This document shows positions 1-11,524 of a DNA stretch of 64,000 nt, one piece after another (positions within the stretch are counted from its first letter, which is position 1; each line of letters begins with the position of its first letter). Source of the stretch: Cephalopachus bancanus (taxonomy: Eukaryota; Chordata; Mammalia; Primates; Tarsiidae); assembly GCA_027257055.1 (NCBI GenBank), contig JAPVLO010000954.1, positions 186,001-250,000 on the forward strand. Direction: 5' to 3'. Below the pieces are notes generated by a model, which did not search any database, had not been told where the DNA came from, and worked only from the letters and a program-made list of their open reading frames with translations. The translations under genes and the position numbers were made by a program.

Positions 1-1188
1 TGGAGTACAATTCAGAGATAGATACACAAACATTGATTATGCAGTGTCCCTTCTTGCTGAGGTATGCCCCTCCCTTCCTTTGCAGTATGCCTCCACTGCC
101 AATCTCACATCTTCCCCTTAGGAGTTTTCGATTCCTGCCAATTACTTTCTTATAGCAGTATAAGTGATCCAGTTCAGCTCATGAGTGATAACATACAGAA
201 CTCTGTTCTTTGATTCTGTGATAAATCACTGAAAATGACCTACCTCATGTCCATCATATGTTCTGCAAATTCCTTCTATCTCTCCTTTTTTATGGCTGCA
301 TAATATTCCACTGTGTATATAACACGTTTATTTTATCCTTTCCTGCTTTGATGGGCAAAATGGTTGGTACCATGCTTTATTGCATTTGTGATTAGAGCTG
401 CAAAAAAAATACGGATGCTGGTATCTTTTTGGTAAAATAATTTGAGTTCCTCCAGGTATATTTTCTACAGGGGAAATTCTAGGTCACATGGTACATCAAT
501 ATCTTGTCACTTTTCAAACAACCACCCTGTTTTCCAAAGATGTTGCTCTACTTTTCAGTCCACATGCAGCGTAGATGCATTTTTTCTTTCAAAATCCTGA
601 CCTGCATCTGTATGGTTTGTTTTATTAATGATGGCCAGTCTTGCAAGGGATATGTGGTATTTCAAATTGGTTTCATTTGCATTTCTTTGATGATGAGTTT
701 GGCTGAGCAATTTTCATGTGTCTCCTGGCTGCCCGTATCTCTTCTTATGAAAAGTGTTCCCTCACGTATTTGCACAGTTTTCTAAGGGAATGTTTGCCAG
801 AATTTTCTGAGTCTTTGAATTTCTTGTAGATCCTAGATGTAATGACTCTTTACAGATACATAGTGTAGAATCGTTTTTGCCATTCTGTTGACCTTATTTC
901 TGCACTTCTGACAGTTTCTTTTGTTTTGCAGAAGTATATTAATTTGATGAGATTCCACTTGTCTCACTTCTTTTTTTATTAATCAATATTTTTTATTATG
1001 GTTTTGTGGGGTACAGTTAAGGGTTAGGTGTACAATTAGGTTTCATTCAGGCACCCTGTTGATAAGAGATGTTTTCCCATTCCCAGACAGATATTTGCTA
1101 CTGTTAATCCCATCCACTTCCCCCCCGCATAGTTTTCCTGTTCCGTCAGTCATTTTCTTATAGTATTACATTGGATGTTCAAGGTCCA

Positions 1189-2166
1189 TTATATGAGTGA
1201 GAACATGTGATACTCGGATCTTTGTTTCTGTGAGAGGTCACTCAGTATTATATACTCTAGTTCTGTCCTGGTTGCTGCGAAGTTCATGATTTTGTTCTTT
1301 TTTATGGCTGCGTAGTATTCCATCGTGTATATGTACCACATTTTTTTAATCCAGTCCTCTTTTGACGGGCAGAATGGTTGTTTCCAGGTTCTTGCTATTG
1401 TGAACAGCGCTGCGATAAACATACGTGTGCAGGTATCTTTTTGATAGAGTGATTTGAGTTCTTCAGGGTATATTCCCAGTAGGGGGAATGCGGGATCATA
1501 TGGAAGGTCAATTTTTAGAGCTTTTAGGAATCGCCACAATGATTTCCACAGAGGTTGCACTAGTTTACACTCCCACCAACAGTGTAGAAGTGTTCCCTTT
1601 TCACCACACCCTGACCAGCAGCTGTTATTTTTTGTGTTGTTGATAATTGCCATTCTGACTGGAGTTCGGTGGTATCTCAGTGTGGTTTTGATTTGCATCT
1701 CCCTGATGATTAGTGAGGTTGAGCATTTCTTCATGTGTTTGTTGGCTGCTTGGATGTCTTCTTTTGTGAAGTGTCTGTTCATATCTTTTGCCCATTTTAT
1801 AATGGGGTTGTTTGTTTTCTTCTTTTCAGTACGTTTCAGTTCCTTGTAGATCCAGGATGTTAAGCCTTTGTCAGACCTAGAGTTGACAAATGCTTTTTCC
1901 CAGTCTGTAGGCTGTCTCCCTGCTCTCTTCATGGTTTTTTTGGCTTTGCAGAAGCTTGTCAGTTTAATAAGGTCCCACTTGTCTATCTTCTCTCTTATGA
2001 TCTGTGGGTTTCGGGTTTTGTACAGGAATTGGATGCCAGTTCTGATTTCCATGAGGGTATTTCCTTCCTTTTCTAAGGTTCTTATGGTTTGATGTTTTGC
2101 ATTTAGGTCTCTGATCAATTTGGAATTAACCTTTGTGCGTGGGGATAGATAGGGGTCCTGTTTCAA
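1189..2166 (-). pseudogene. L1 ORF2p C-terminal fragment, open for 325 codons
   Basis: This frame covers the part of ORF2p downstream of reverse transcriptase. Visible features are the C-terminal cysteine segment around residues 180-200 ([18 protein letters not shown], a CX3CX7HX4C-like pattern) and the normal L1 ORF2 C terminus (SEYHMFSLI). The endonuclease and RT are absent because the element is 5'-truncated, so it cannot mobilise itself. The lack of stops or frameshifts in 978 nt shows the insertion is much younger than the surrounding relic L1. No promoter is evident. Confidence 0.88.
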
Positions 2167-2236
2167 TCTTCTGCATGTGGTCAGTCAGTTTTCCCAGCAC
2201 CATTTACTGAATAGGTTCTCCTCTCCCCAGTGGTAG

Positions 2237-2365
<129 letters not shown>

Positions 2366-4254
2366 TAAGGCATGGGTATTTTGGTCCCTGAAGAGGAATT
2401 AGTTTCTGATTACAGTTTCCCTAATGGTGTCTCCTGCGTTTTCTAAGATTATTATAATATGTCATTATACGTTTAGGTCTTTGATCCATTTAGAGGTAAT
2501 GTGTATGTTGATAGATAGTGGTCCTGTTTCAATCTTGTGCATGTTGTCAGCGTTTTCCCAGCACCATTTACTGAATGTGTTCTCCATTGCCCATTGGGTC
2601 TTGGAAATTTTTTCAAAAATGAGTTGGTTGAGGATTTGATGATTTCATTCTCTGTCCTGATCCATTGGTCTAGGGACCTATTCTGTACCAATACCAGGCT
2701 GTGTTGATTACTGAACACATATAAAAAATTTGAAGTCTGGATCTGTGATAGCTCCTGCTTTATTTCTTTTGATAAGATTCTTTTGGCTATGAATGATTGT
2801 TTATGGTTTCACATGAATTCTTTATTGTAATTTCCATGTCTGAGAAGAATGCTAACTTAATGGTTGTTTCATTGAATCTGCAGATTGACTAAAAGGCTAA
2901 TTTTTACATTAAAAGAGGTAAGTAAAGTCAGGGAAACAAGCATGTCAAATTGTTATTGACAACATTAGCCTCAGAACTTTGACATCATAATGGGAGGGAG
3001 CTTGACTATTGAGCAATCCTTAGGCTTCAATCACTTGTGTAGAGTGCTCTGCCAAATGCAGTATACATGGTGGATATCATTCCCAAGAAGTGAAGAGAAC
3101 CATGTGTTCACACCTAGCCAAAAATTTCTCCAAGAATAAGTGTCCATTTAGAATCCTCTAAACGAGGTAGTGTTTTTGTTTGTTTGTTTGTTTTTATAAC
3201 AGTGTTTATTGAGAAGACCAAGAAATTCTGAAACTGGGAGGGGACCTTAAGGGGTTGCCCAAGAGGTAGTCTTTTATTATTATGCTCACGGAGTCCTGTT
3301 GAGGCTTTGTTATAGCACAACCAAATAATATTTTAGTATTTTCTTTAGTTTAGAAATTTTTTGATGCTTTTAGTATTGTGTAACCGCCTTTTAGCAGTTT
3401 TTCATACAGGATTTGAACATTGCCTTTTCTAAGATCGTAATCAATGTTCCAGAATTTTCAATTATCTAAATTTTTATACATAGGCAGAGGCCAAATATTT
3501 ACTATTTTGTAAATCTCCATGTTATTTTAGTTTATATATTTTGGGACCCAAATTCTCTTTTTTCTGTGTGCCTCATTGCAAATGCTTGGTTTTTAAAAGT
3601 ATCAGATTAATCGGATACTGGGTTGCAGAGTACTGCATTTTGTCTTAGGTAGTGAAAATACTAGGGGTTCAATGGAAATACTCTTTTAAAAACAAAAATT
3701 GGGTTAAAATATAAAGGGAATGTGATTTTATATTTCCTTCAAGTATTTAAGGGAAATTTTCTCTAAGCACATCTGTAAAATTTAAACAAAATTAAGAAGC
3801 AGAAAGTACAGAGTGCACCAAGAAAATGTATGCACATTTTCAGAATTGAAAAACTTGTATTAAATTACGATACTGTTAATTTTCTACAATGTTTAAGATT
3901 TATTATGCATTCTGCCTTCTGAGTAGCAATGAGATACACTGAATCTCAAGGTTCAGTTTTCTAAGAATGATATAGATCTGGAATCTGAACAAGTTTCAAT
4001 TTAGTCCGTATAAAATATTCAGAATTAATGTGAGAAACACTGTAGTTGTCAGTTTTGAAGGCCGAATTATACCATGTATTCCAATGTATTAAAAGGAAAA
4101 GGAGTTATCATTGGAGTATTATACAATTCTTAAAAAATCAATCCCTGCATAATGAAATTTTCTAGGCCCAACCATGAATTGTAACCATTTTTAAAGTAAA
4201 TGAAAATAAAAAATAGAATAAACAAATAAAGTCAGTTGCATGTTTTACAGCTTT

Positions 4255-6095
4255 CATTTATTTATTTACTTAATTATTTATTTTAATTTTTTAAAATGTG
4301 GGGTACAATTCAGAGTTAGATATACAAACGTTGATTATGCAGGGTCCTTGGTTGATGAGGTATGCCCCTCCCTTTCTTAGCAGTATCCCTCCACTGCCAA
4401 TCTCACCCCTCTCCTTAAGCAGTTTTCTACTACTGCCAATCACTTTCTTACAGCACTATAAGTGATCAAGTTCAGCTCATGCGTGAGAACATATGGAACT
4501 CTGTTCTTTGTTTCTGTGATAAATCACTGAAAATGACCTACCTCATATCCATCAAACGTTCTGCAAAATCCTTCTATCTGTCCTTTTTTATGGCTGCATA
4601 ATATTCCACTGTGTATATACCACATTTATTTTATCCAATCCTGCTTTGATTGGCAACATGGTTGGTACCATGTTTTTTGCAATTGTGATTAAAGCTGCTA
4701 GAAACATACGTGTGCAGGTATCTTTTCAGTCAAATGATTTGGGTTCCTCCAGGTATATTCTCTACAGTGTAATTACTGAGTCACGTGGTAGGTCAATATC
4801 TTGTCCCTTTAGAAACCACCACACTCTTTCCCAAAGATGTTACTCTACTTTTCAGTCCACATGCAGTGTAGAAGCATTTATTTTTTCCCAAATCATTACC
4901 CGCCTCTATTATTGTTTTTTTTAATAATGATGGCCAGTCTTGCAGGGATTATGTGGTATTTCAAAGTGGTCTCATTTGCATTTCTTTGATCATCAATGAG
5001 GCTGAGCAGTTTTCATGTGTCTGCTGGCTGCCCGTATCTCTTCTTATGAAAAGTGTCCAATGACTATTTTGCACACTTTTCAAAGGGAATATTTGTCTGA
5101 TTTTTCTGAGTGTTTTAGTTTCTTGTAGATACTAGATGTTATGCTTTTTTACAGATATATATATGGAGAATAGTTTTTCCCAATCTGTTGGTTATATCCC
5201 TGCTTTTCTGATGGTTTCTTTTGTTTTGCAGAAGTATATAAATTTGATGAGATTTCACTAGTCTAACTTACTTCTCACGGCATGTGTATTTAGGGTTCTC
5301 AAAGGGAATTAGTTTCCGGTTCCAGTTTCCATAATGGTGTCTCCTGTGTTTTCTAAGATTATTATAATTTGGTGTTTTAAGTTTAGGACTTTGATTCATT
5401 CAGAGTTAATGTGTATGGTGAATTAGGGGTCCTGTTTCAACCTTGTGCATGTGTTCAGCGTTTTCCCAGCACCGTATACTGAATATGTTCTCCATTACCC
5501 AGTGGAACTTGGAGGTTTTTTCAAAGATGAGTTAGTTGAGAATTTCAGGATTTCATTCTGTGTCCTGATCCATTGGCCTATGGACCTATTTTTGTACCAA
5601 TACCTGGCTGATTTGATTACTGTAAACATATAGTAAAGTTTGAAGTCTGAAACAGTGATAGCTCCTGCTTTTTTTCTTTTGATAAGATTCTTTTGTCTAT
5701 TCTTGATTGTTTATGGTTTCATATGAATTTTTTTTTTGAGTTGGTTTATCACTCTGTCACCCAGACTGCAGTACAGTGGCCGCTCCCAGTCACCTCAACC
5801 TCGACCTGCTGGGCTCCATCGATCCTTCCGCCTCAACCTTCCAAGTAGCCTGATTTACAGACATGCCCTTCCACGCCAGCTGATTTTTTGATTTATTGTA
5901 GAGATGGGGTCTCACAGCCCAGCCCGGTCTTGGACCCACAGACTCTGGCAATCCACTCACCTCAGCCTACCAAAGGAGTGGGATTACAGGCTGAGCCACC
6001 GAGCCTGCCTCATATGTATTCTTTATTGTAATTTCCAGGTCTGAGAAGAATGATGATACCTTAATGGTTATTTCATTAAATCTGTATATTGCCTA
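4255..6095 (-). mobile_element. Relic L1 of unit 1
   Basis: The tail tract begins at 4255 and homology fades at cattaaatctgtatattgcc near 6090. A SINE (5729-6010) interrupts it close to its 5' edge. Confidence 0.85.
5729..6010 (-). mobile_element. Alu-type SINE at the B site, unit 1
   Basis: A dimeric 7SL-derived SINE in antisense: poly(T), right arm (cactctgtcacccagactg), middle A-rich linker (gatttattgtagagatg) and left arm ending gctgagccaccgagcctg. The host word catatgaattc flanks it on both sides as a target duplication. It is the most mutated copy (cagcccagcccggtcttgga). Confidence 0.92.
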
Positions 6096-7787
6096 AATGG
6101 CTAATCTTTACATTAAAGAGGTAAGCAATGTCAGGAAAGCAAGCATGTCAAATTGTCAATTATGACATAAGCCTCAGAACTTTGACATCATAATTGGAGG
6201 GACCTTGACTACTGAGCAATCCTTAGGCTTCAAGAGCTTGTGTACACTGCTCTGCCAAATGCGGTAGACATGCTGGATTTCAATCCCAAGAAATGAAGAA
6301 AACCATGTGTCCCCCCCCATCAACTTCTCTGGGACATGTGACCATTCAAGAATCCACTTAACGAGGTAGACTATTTTTTTTTAAGCAGTATTTATTGATA
6401 GGACAGAGAAATTCTCACACTGGGAAGGGACTTGAGGGGGTTGCCCACGAGTTAGTGTTTTATTATTATGGTCACTGAATCCTGTTGAAGCTTGGTTATA
6501 GCACAGCTGCATACTATTTTAGCACTTTCTTTTGTATAGAAACCTTTGGATGATTTTAGTATTATGTGTCAGCCTTTAAGCCATTTTTTTAACATGATTT
6601 GACCATCGCTTTAGCTAAGATCATCGTCAATTTTCCAGAATTTTCAATTATCTAAATTTTTTCCTAATGAGGAGCCCAAATACTTACTACTGTTTAAATC
6701 TCCATGTTATTTTGGTTTATGTACATTTGGCCCCAAATTCTGTTTTTTTGTGTGTGCCTGATTTTAAATGCTTGGTGATTAAAAATATCAGATTAATTGG
6801 ATACTTTGTTGCAGAGTACAGCATTATGTCTTAGGTACAGAAAATACTACGGGATTCACTGGAAATACACTTTTAAATATATAAATTGTGCTAAAATATA
6901 AATGGAATGAGATTTTATATTTCCTTCAAATACATAAGGGAAACATTTCCCTAAGTATTGCACATCTGTAACATTTAATCAAAATTAACAAGCAGAAAAT
7001 ACAAAGTGCACCAAGTAAATGTACACAAATTTTCAGAATAGGAAAAAGCTGTATTAAATTACGATACTGTTTTATTTTCTAAAATTTTGAAGATTTATTA
7101 TGCATTCTGCCTTCTGAATAGCAGTTAGTTTCACTGAATCTCAAGGTTCAGTTATCTAAGAATCATATAGATCTCGAATCTCAACAAGTTTCAATTTAGG
7201 CAGAATGAAACATTCAGAATTTATGTGAGAAACACTGTAGTTGTCAATTATGAAGCCAGAATTATACCATGTATTCTAACGTACTAAAAGGAAATGGAGT
7301 TATCATTGGAGTATTATACACTTCTTAAAATATCAATCCCTACGTAATGAACATTTCTAGGCCCAACCCTGAATTGTAAACATTTTTATAGTAAAAAAAA
7401 TAGAATAAACAATTAAAGTCAGTTGCATGTTTTTCAGCTTTCATTTATTTATTTGTTTATTCATTTATTTATTTATTTTAATTTTTTTAAAAATGCGGGT
7501 TACAATTCAGAATTAGGTATACAAACATTGATTATGCAGGGTCCATGGTTGATGAGGTATGCCCCTCACTTCCTTAGCAGTATCCCTCCACTGCCAATCT
7601 CACCCCTCTCCCTAAACAGTATTCCACGAATGCAAATCACTTTCTTATAGCACTATAAGTGATCCAGTTCAGCTCATGAGTGAGAACATATGGAACTCTG
7701 TTCTTTGTTTCTGTGATAAATTGCTGGAGACCAGCTCCAGCCAGTTTCAGGGTATCCCAAAGGTGGAGATGGCGTCGGCGAATGGGA

Positions 7788-7788
<1 letters not shown>

Positions 7789-7837
<49 letters not shown>
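7789..7837. repeat. (AG)n microsatellite inside the solo LTR
   Basis: About 24 AG dinucleotides in a row ((CT)n on the LTR strand), downstream of the LTR promoter. Frames reading Ser-Leu or Arg-Glu repeats here are artefacts. Confidence 0.95.
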
Positions 7838-7841
<4 letters not shown>

Positions 7842-7901
7842 AACACTGGACTCCAGTCTAGTGCAGAAGCCATGTGTGTGCCATTGGGAATTACAACGGG
7901 C

Positions 7902-7910
7902 CTTTTATAC
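7902..7910 (-). promoter_or_regulatory. Candidate TATA box of the solo LTR
   Basis: The minus strand reads GTATAAAAGG in the 3' third of the LTR, followed downstream by the CT-rich tract; position and sequence fit an LTR core promoter. Activity is unknown. Confidence 0.55.
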
Positions 7911-9819
7911 ACAAAGTCAGATGTGGGAGGGGTGTCCCCCATCCACCAGAAAACTTAATCCATGAAAACTTAATCAATGATTGCCTTTAAACTTTTCATA
8001 TGATAATCTTAAAATCCCATAACAAAGGATAACCTAATCCGTGACTGACATATTCTATAAACCCTTTACATCCTAAGCTGATTGATTCATGCCAAGTTAA
8101 ACAATTCTATAGAAGCTTAAGTATTTACTTTAGAAATGAAAGTGGCCCATCCCAGAATGTTTGGAATGTGGCCCAGTCCAAAGTTCACAGTGGGCTACCT
8201 GCAAGTAATCCAGCCGCAGTCTTTCAATAGAATGACTGTCTTCTAAAACTCTATTCTACACAATTTACACCTTATTCAACTTCAGTGAATCCTGAGATCA
8301 CAAACCAGAAGCCTGTGACCAATACCAAGGCTCTTAGATGTGACCCAAGTTTGAAGTGCAAGTTGTGTGAATGCTGAAACTGCAGTTTGTGGAATAATGG
8401 GAGCAATGAGCTTCTAAAGTGAGCTTGTGTTCATCTCGGTCTCAGAGTTTTTATGTTTGACCTTATAGGAGCTTAATCTGGTTAGTACTGAGTAGAAAGG
8501 GGTAAGAAATGGGGTCAATAGCTCCCGAACCCATCCTAGTGGTCTCGGGGTCAATGGCCCTTCCTGATCCCTAATGCTCAGTGGTCCTCCATGGCCGGTT
8601 CCCAACAATAAATCACTGAAAATGACCTACCTCATAAACATCAAACGTTCTGCAAAATACTTACATCTCTCCTTATTTATGGGTGCATAATATTCCACTG
8701 TGTATATACCACATTTATTTTATCCATTCCAGCTTTGATGGGCAACATGGTTGGTACCATGTTTTTTGCAATTGTGAATGGAGCTGCAAGAAACATACTT
8801 GTGCAGGTGTCTTTTTGGTAAAATGATTTGAGTTCCTCCAGGTATATTCTCTACAGTGGAATTACTGAGTCACATGGTAGGTCAATATCTTGTCCCTTTA
8901 GAAACCACCACACTCTTTTCCAAAGATGTTGCTCTACTTTTCAGTCCACATGCAGTGTAGAAGCATTTATTTTTTCCCAAATCATTACCAGCCTCTGTTA
9001 TTGCTTGTTTTATTAATGATGACCAGTCATACAATGGGTGTGTGGTTTTTCTATGTGGTCTCATTTGCATTTCTTTGATGATGAGTGAGGCTGAGCAATT
9101 TTCATGTGTCTGCTGGCTGCCAGTATCTCCTTTTATGAAAAGTGTCCAATCACGTATTCTGCACACTTTTCAAAGGGAATATTTGTCTGATTTTCTGAGT
9201 GTTTGAGTTTCTTGTAGATACCAGATGTTATGCTTTTTCAGATATATTGTTGGAGAATCGTTTTTCCCATTCTGTTGGCTGTATCCCTGCTCTTCTGATG
9301 GTTTCTTTTGTTTTGCAGAAATATATTAATTAGATGAGATCCCACTAGTCTAACTTACTTCTTACGGCATGAGTATTTAGGGTTCTGAAGAGGAATTAGT
9401 TTCCAGTTCTAGTTTCCATAATGGTGTCTCCTGTGTTTTCTAAGATTATTATAATTTCGTGTTTTAATTTTAGGTCTTTGATCCATTTAGAGTTAATATG
9501 TATGTTGATATTTAGGGGTCCTGTTTAAACTACGTGCATGTTGTCAACCTTTTCACAGCACCATTTACTGAATATGTACCCCATTACCAAGTGGATCTTG
9601 GAGGTTTTCTCAAAGATGAGTTGGTTGAGAATTTGAGGATTTCATTCTCTGTTCTGATACATTGGCCAATGGACCTATTCTTGTACCAATACAAGGCTTT
9701 GTTGATTATTGTAAACAAATAGGAAAGTTTGAAGTCTGGAACAGTGATAGCTCCTGCTTTGTTTCTTTTGATTAGATTCTTTTGGCTATTCTTGATTTTT
9801 TATGTTTTCATATAAATTC

Positions 9820-10105
9820 TTTTTTTTTTTTTTTTGTTGGAGTCTCACTCTGTTCCCCAGACAGGAGTGCAGCGGCCACTCCTAGCCACCGCAGCCTTGA
9901 CCTGCTGGGCTATGGTGATCCTTCTGCCTCAGCCTTCCAATTAGCCTGATTTACAGGCATGCGATACCATGCCCAGCCGATTTTTGATTTATTGTAGAGA
10001 TGAGGTCTTGCTGCCCGGCCGGGTCTCAGAGTCGCGGGCTCAGGTAATCCATTCAATTCAGCCTCCCAAAGGTGTGGGATTACAGACTGAGACACCAAGC
10101 CTGGT
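9820..10105 (-). mobile_element. Alu-type SINE at the B site, unit 2
   Basis: Same insertion site and orientation as in unit 1; it shares gcctgatttacag with that copy. Flanks are catataaattc and catatgaattc. Confidence 0.92.
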
Positions 10106-11524
10106 TCATATGAATTCTTTATTGTAATTTCCAGGTCTGAGAAGAACGATGTTAACTTAATGGTTATTTCATTGAATCTGTAGATTGCCTAAAAGGCTTA
10201 TTTTTACATTAAAGATGCAAACAAAGTCAGGGAAAAAAGTATGTCAAATTGTCATTTATGACATCAGCCTCAGAACTTTGACATCATAATTGGAGGGGAC
10301 TTGACTACTGAGCAATCCTTAGGCTTCAAGGGCTTGTGTACAGTGCTCTGACAAATGCCGCTGACATGGTGGATTTCATTCCCAATAAGTGAGGAAAACC
10401 ATGTGTTCACATCTATCCAAAAACTTGTTCAGGGTAAGTGACCATTCAACAATCCACTAAACGAGGTAGTCTTTTTTTTTTTTGTAATGCAGTATTTATT
10501 GAGAGGACAGAGAAACTCCCAAACTGGGCGGGGACCTGAGAGTGTTGCCCATGAGGTATTCTTTTATTATTATGGTTACCGAATCCTGTTGGAGCTTGGT
10601 TATAGCACAATCACATATTATTTTAGAACTTTCTTTAGTTTAGAAACTTTTGGATGTTTTCAGTATTATGTAACAGTCTTTGAGTCGTTTTCTTAACAGG
10701 ATTTGAACATCGCTTTAGCTAAGATCATCGTCAATTATCCAGAAGTTTCAATTATCTAAATTTTTATACTAATGAGGAGCACAAATACGTACTACTTTGT
10801 AAATATCCATGTTATTTTGGTTCATGTATATTGGACCCCATATTCTGGTTTTTCTGTGTGCCTGATTTTAAATGCTTGGTGATTAAAAGTATCAGATTAA
10901 TTGGATAATTTGTTGCACAGTACAGCACTATGTCTTAGGTAGAGAAAGTACAAGGGGATTCAATAGAACTACTCTTTTAACAATATAAATTGGGTTAAAA
11001 TATAAAGGGAATGTGATTTTATATTTCCTTCAAATATATAAGGAAAACTTTTCTCTAAGGATTGCACATCTGTAACATTTAATCAAAATTAACAAGCAGA
11101 AAATACAGAGGACACCAAGAAAATGTACACAAATTTTCAAAATGGAAAAAGCTGTATTAAATTAAGTTACTGTTTTGTTTTCTAAAATTTTCAAGATTTA
11201 TTATGCATTCTGCCTTCTGAATAGCACTTAGGTACACTGAATCTCAAAGTTCAGTTATCTAAGAATGATATTGATCTGGAATCTCAACAAGTTGCAATTT
11301 AGGCAGAATAAAACATTCAGAATATATGTGAGAAACAATGTAGTTGTCAATTTTGAAGGCAGAATTATACGATGTATTCTAACATATTAAAAGAAAAAGG
11401 AATTGTCTTTGGAGTATTATACACTTCTTAAAAATCAATCCCAGCATAATGAACATTTCTAGGCACAACGCTGAATTGTAACAATTTTGAAAGTAAAAAA
11501 ATAAAAATAGAATAAACAAATAAA

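Larger units (their letters stand above)
4231..7417 (+). repeat. Array unit 1 (type B, with SINE)
   Basis: The unit is 3187 bp long. It carries the SINE at the B site and B-type markers: aacagtgatagctcc before the SINE, cattaaagaggtaagc after it, aatccacttaacg, and atgaggagcccaaa near 6667. Outside the retroelement relics I see no gene in 6096-7417. Confidence 0.9.
7722..8607 (-). mobile_element. Solo LTR, class II ERV-like
   Basis: An 886-bp element reads TGTTGGGAACC...CTCCAGCA on the minus strand, so it has TG...CA ends. It is flanked by a perfect 6-bp duplication ATAAAT (7716-7721 and 8608-8613) inside the relic L1 of unit 2. Six-base duplications are usual for class II (betaretrovirus-like) ERVs. 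Its start and its GCCCAGTCCAAAGT-type words resemble the LTR at 36880-38397, so the two are probably related. No internal retroviral sequence remains, as expected after LTR-LTR recombination. Confidence 0.88.
7442..10190 (-). mobile_element. Relic L1 of unit 2
   Basis: The relic is interrupted by the solo LTR (7722-8607) and a SINE (9820-10105). A 94-codon minus frame at 8882-9166 keeps SASLIIKEMQM and the C-terminal region NKCFYTACGLKS, a degraded form of the cysteine segment in the young ORF2. Confidence 0.85.
7418..11524 (+). repeat. Array unit 2 (type B, with SINE and solo LTR)
   Basis: Spacing is 4107 bp. Removing the 886-bp LTR plus its 6-bp duplication leaves about 3215 bp, the normal B length. 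The B markers (gaacagtgatagctcc, catcgctttagc, atgaggagc) are present. The segment 10190-11524 holds only the unrecognised unit sequence and the retrocopy. Confidence 0.9.

Noticed and set aside
1454..2092. Plus-strand frames of 131 and 74 codons opposite L1-1 (similar ones at 15806-16444)
   Set aside because: They are antisense shadows of the conserved L1 ORF2 C-terminal region, so they recur wherever that region is present.
7637..7958. Frames with Ser-Leu or Arg-Glu repeats
   Set aside because: They are translations of the (AG)n microsatellite in the solo LTR.
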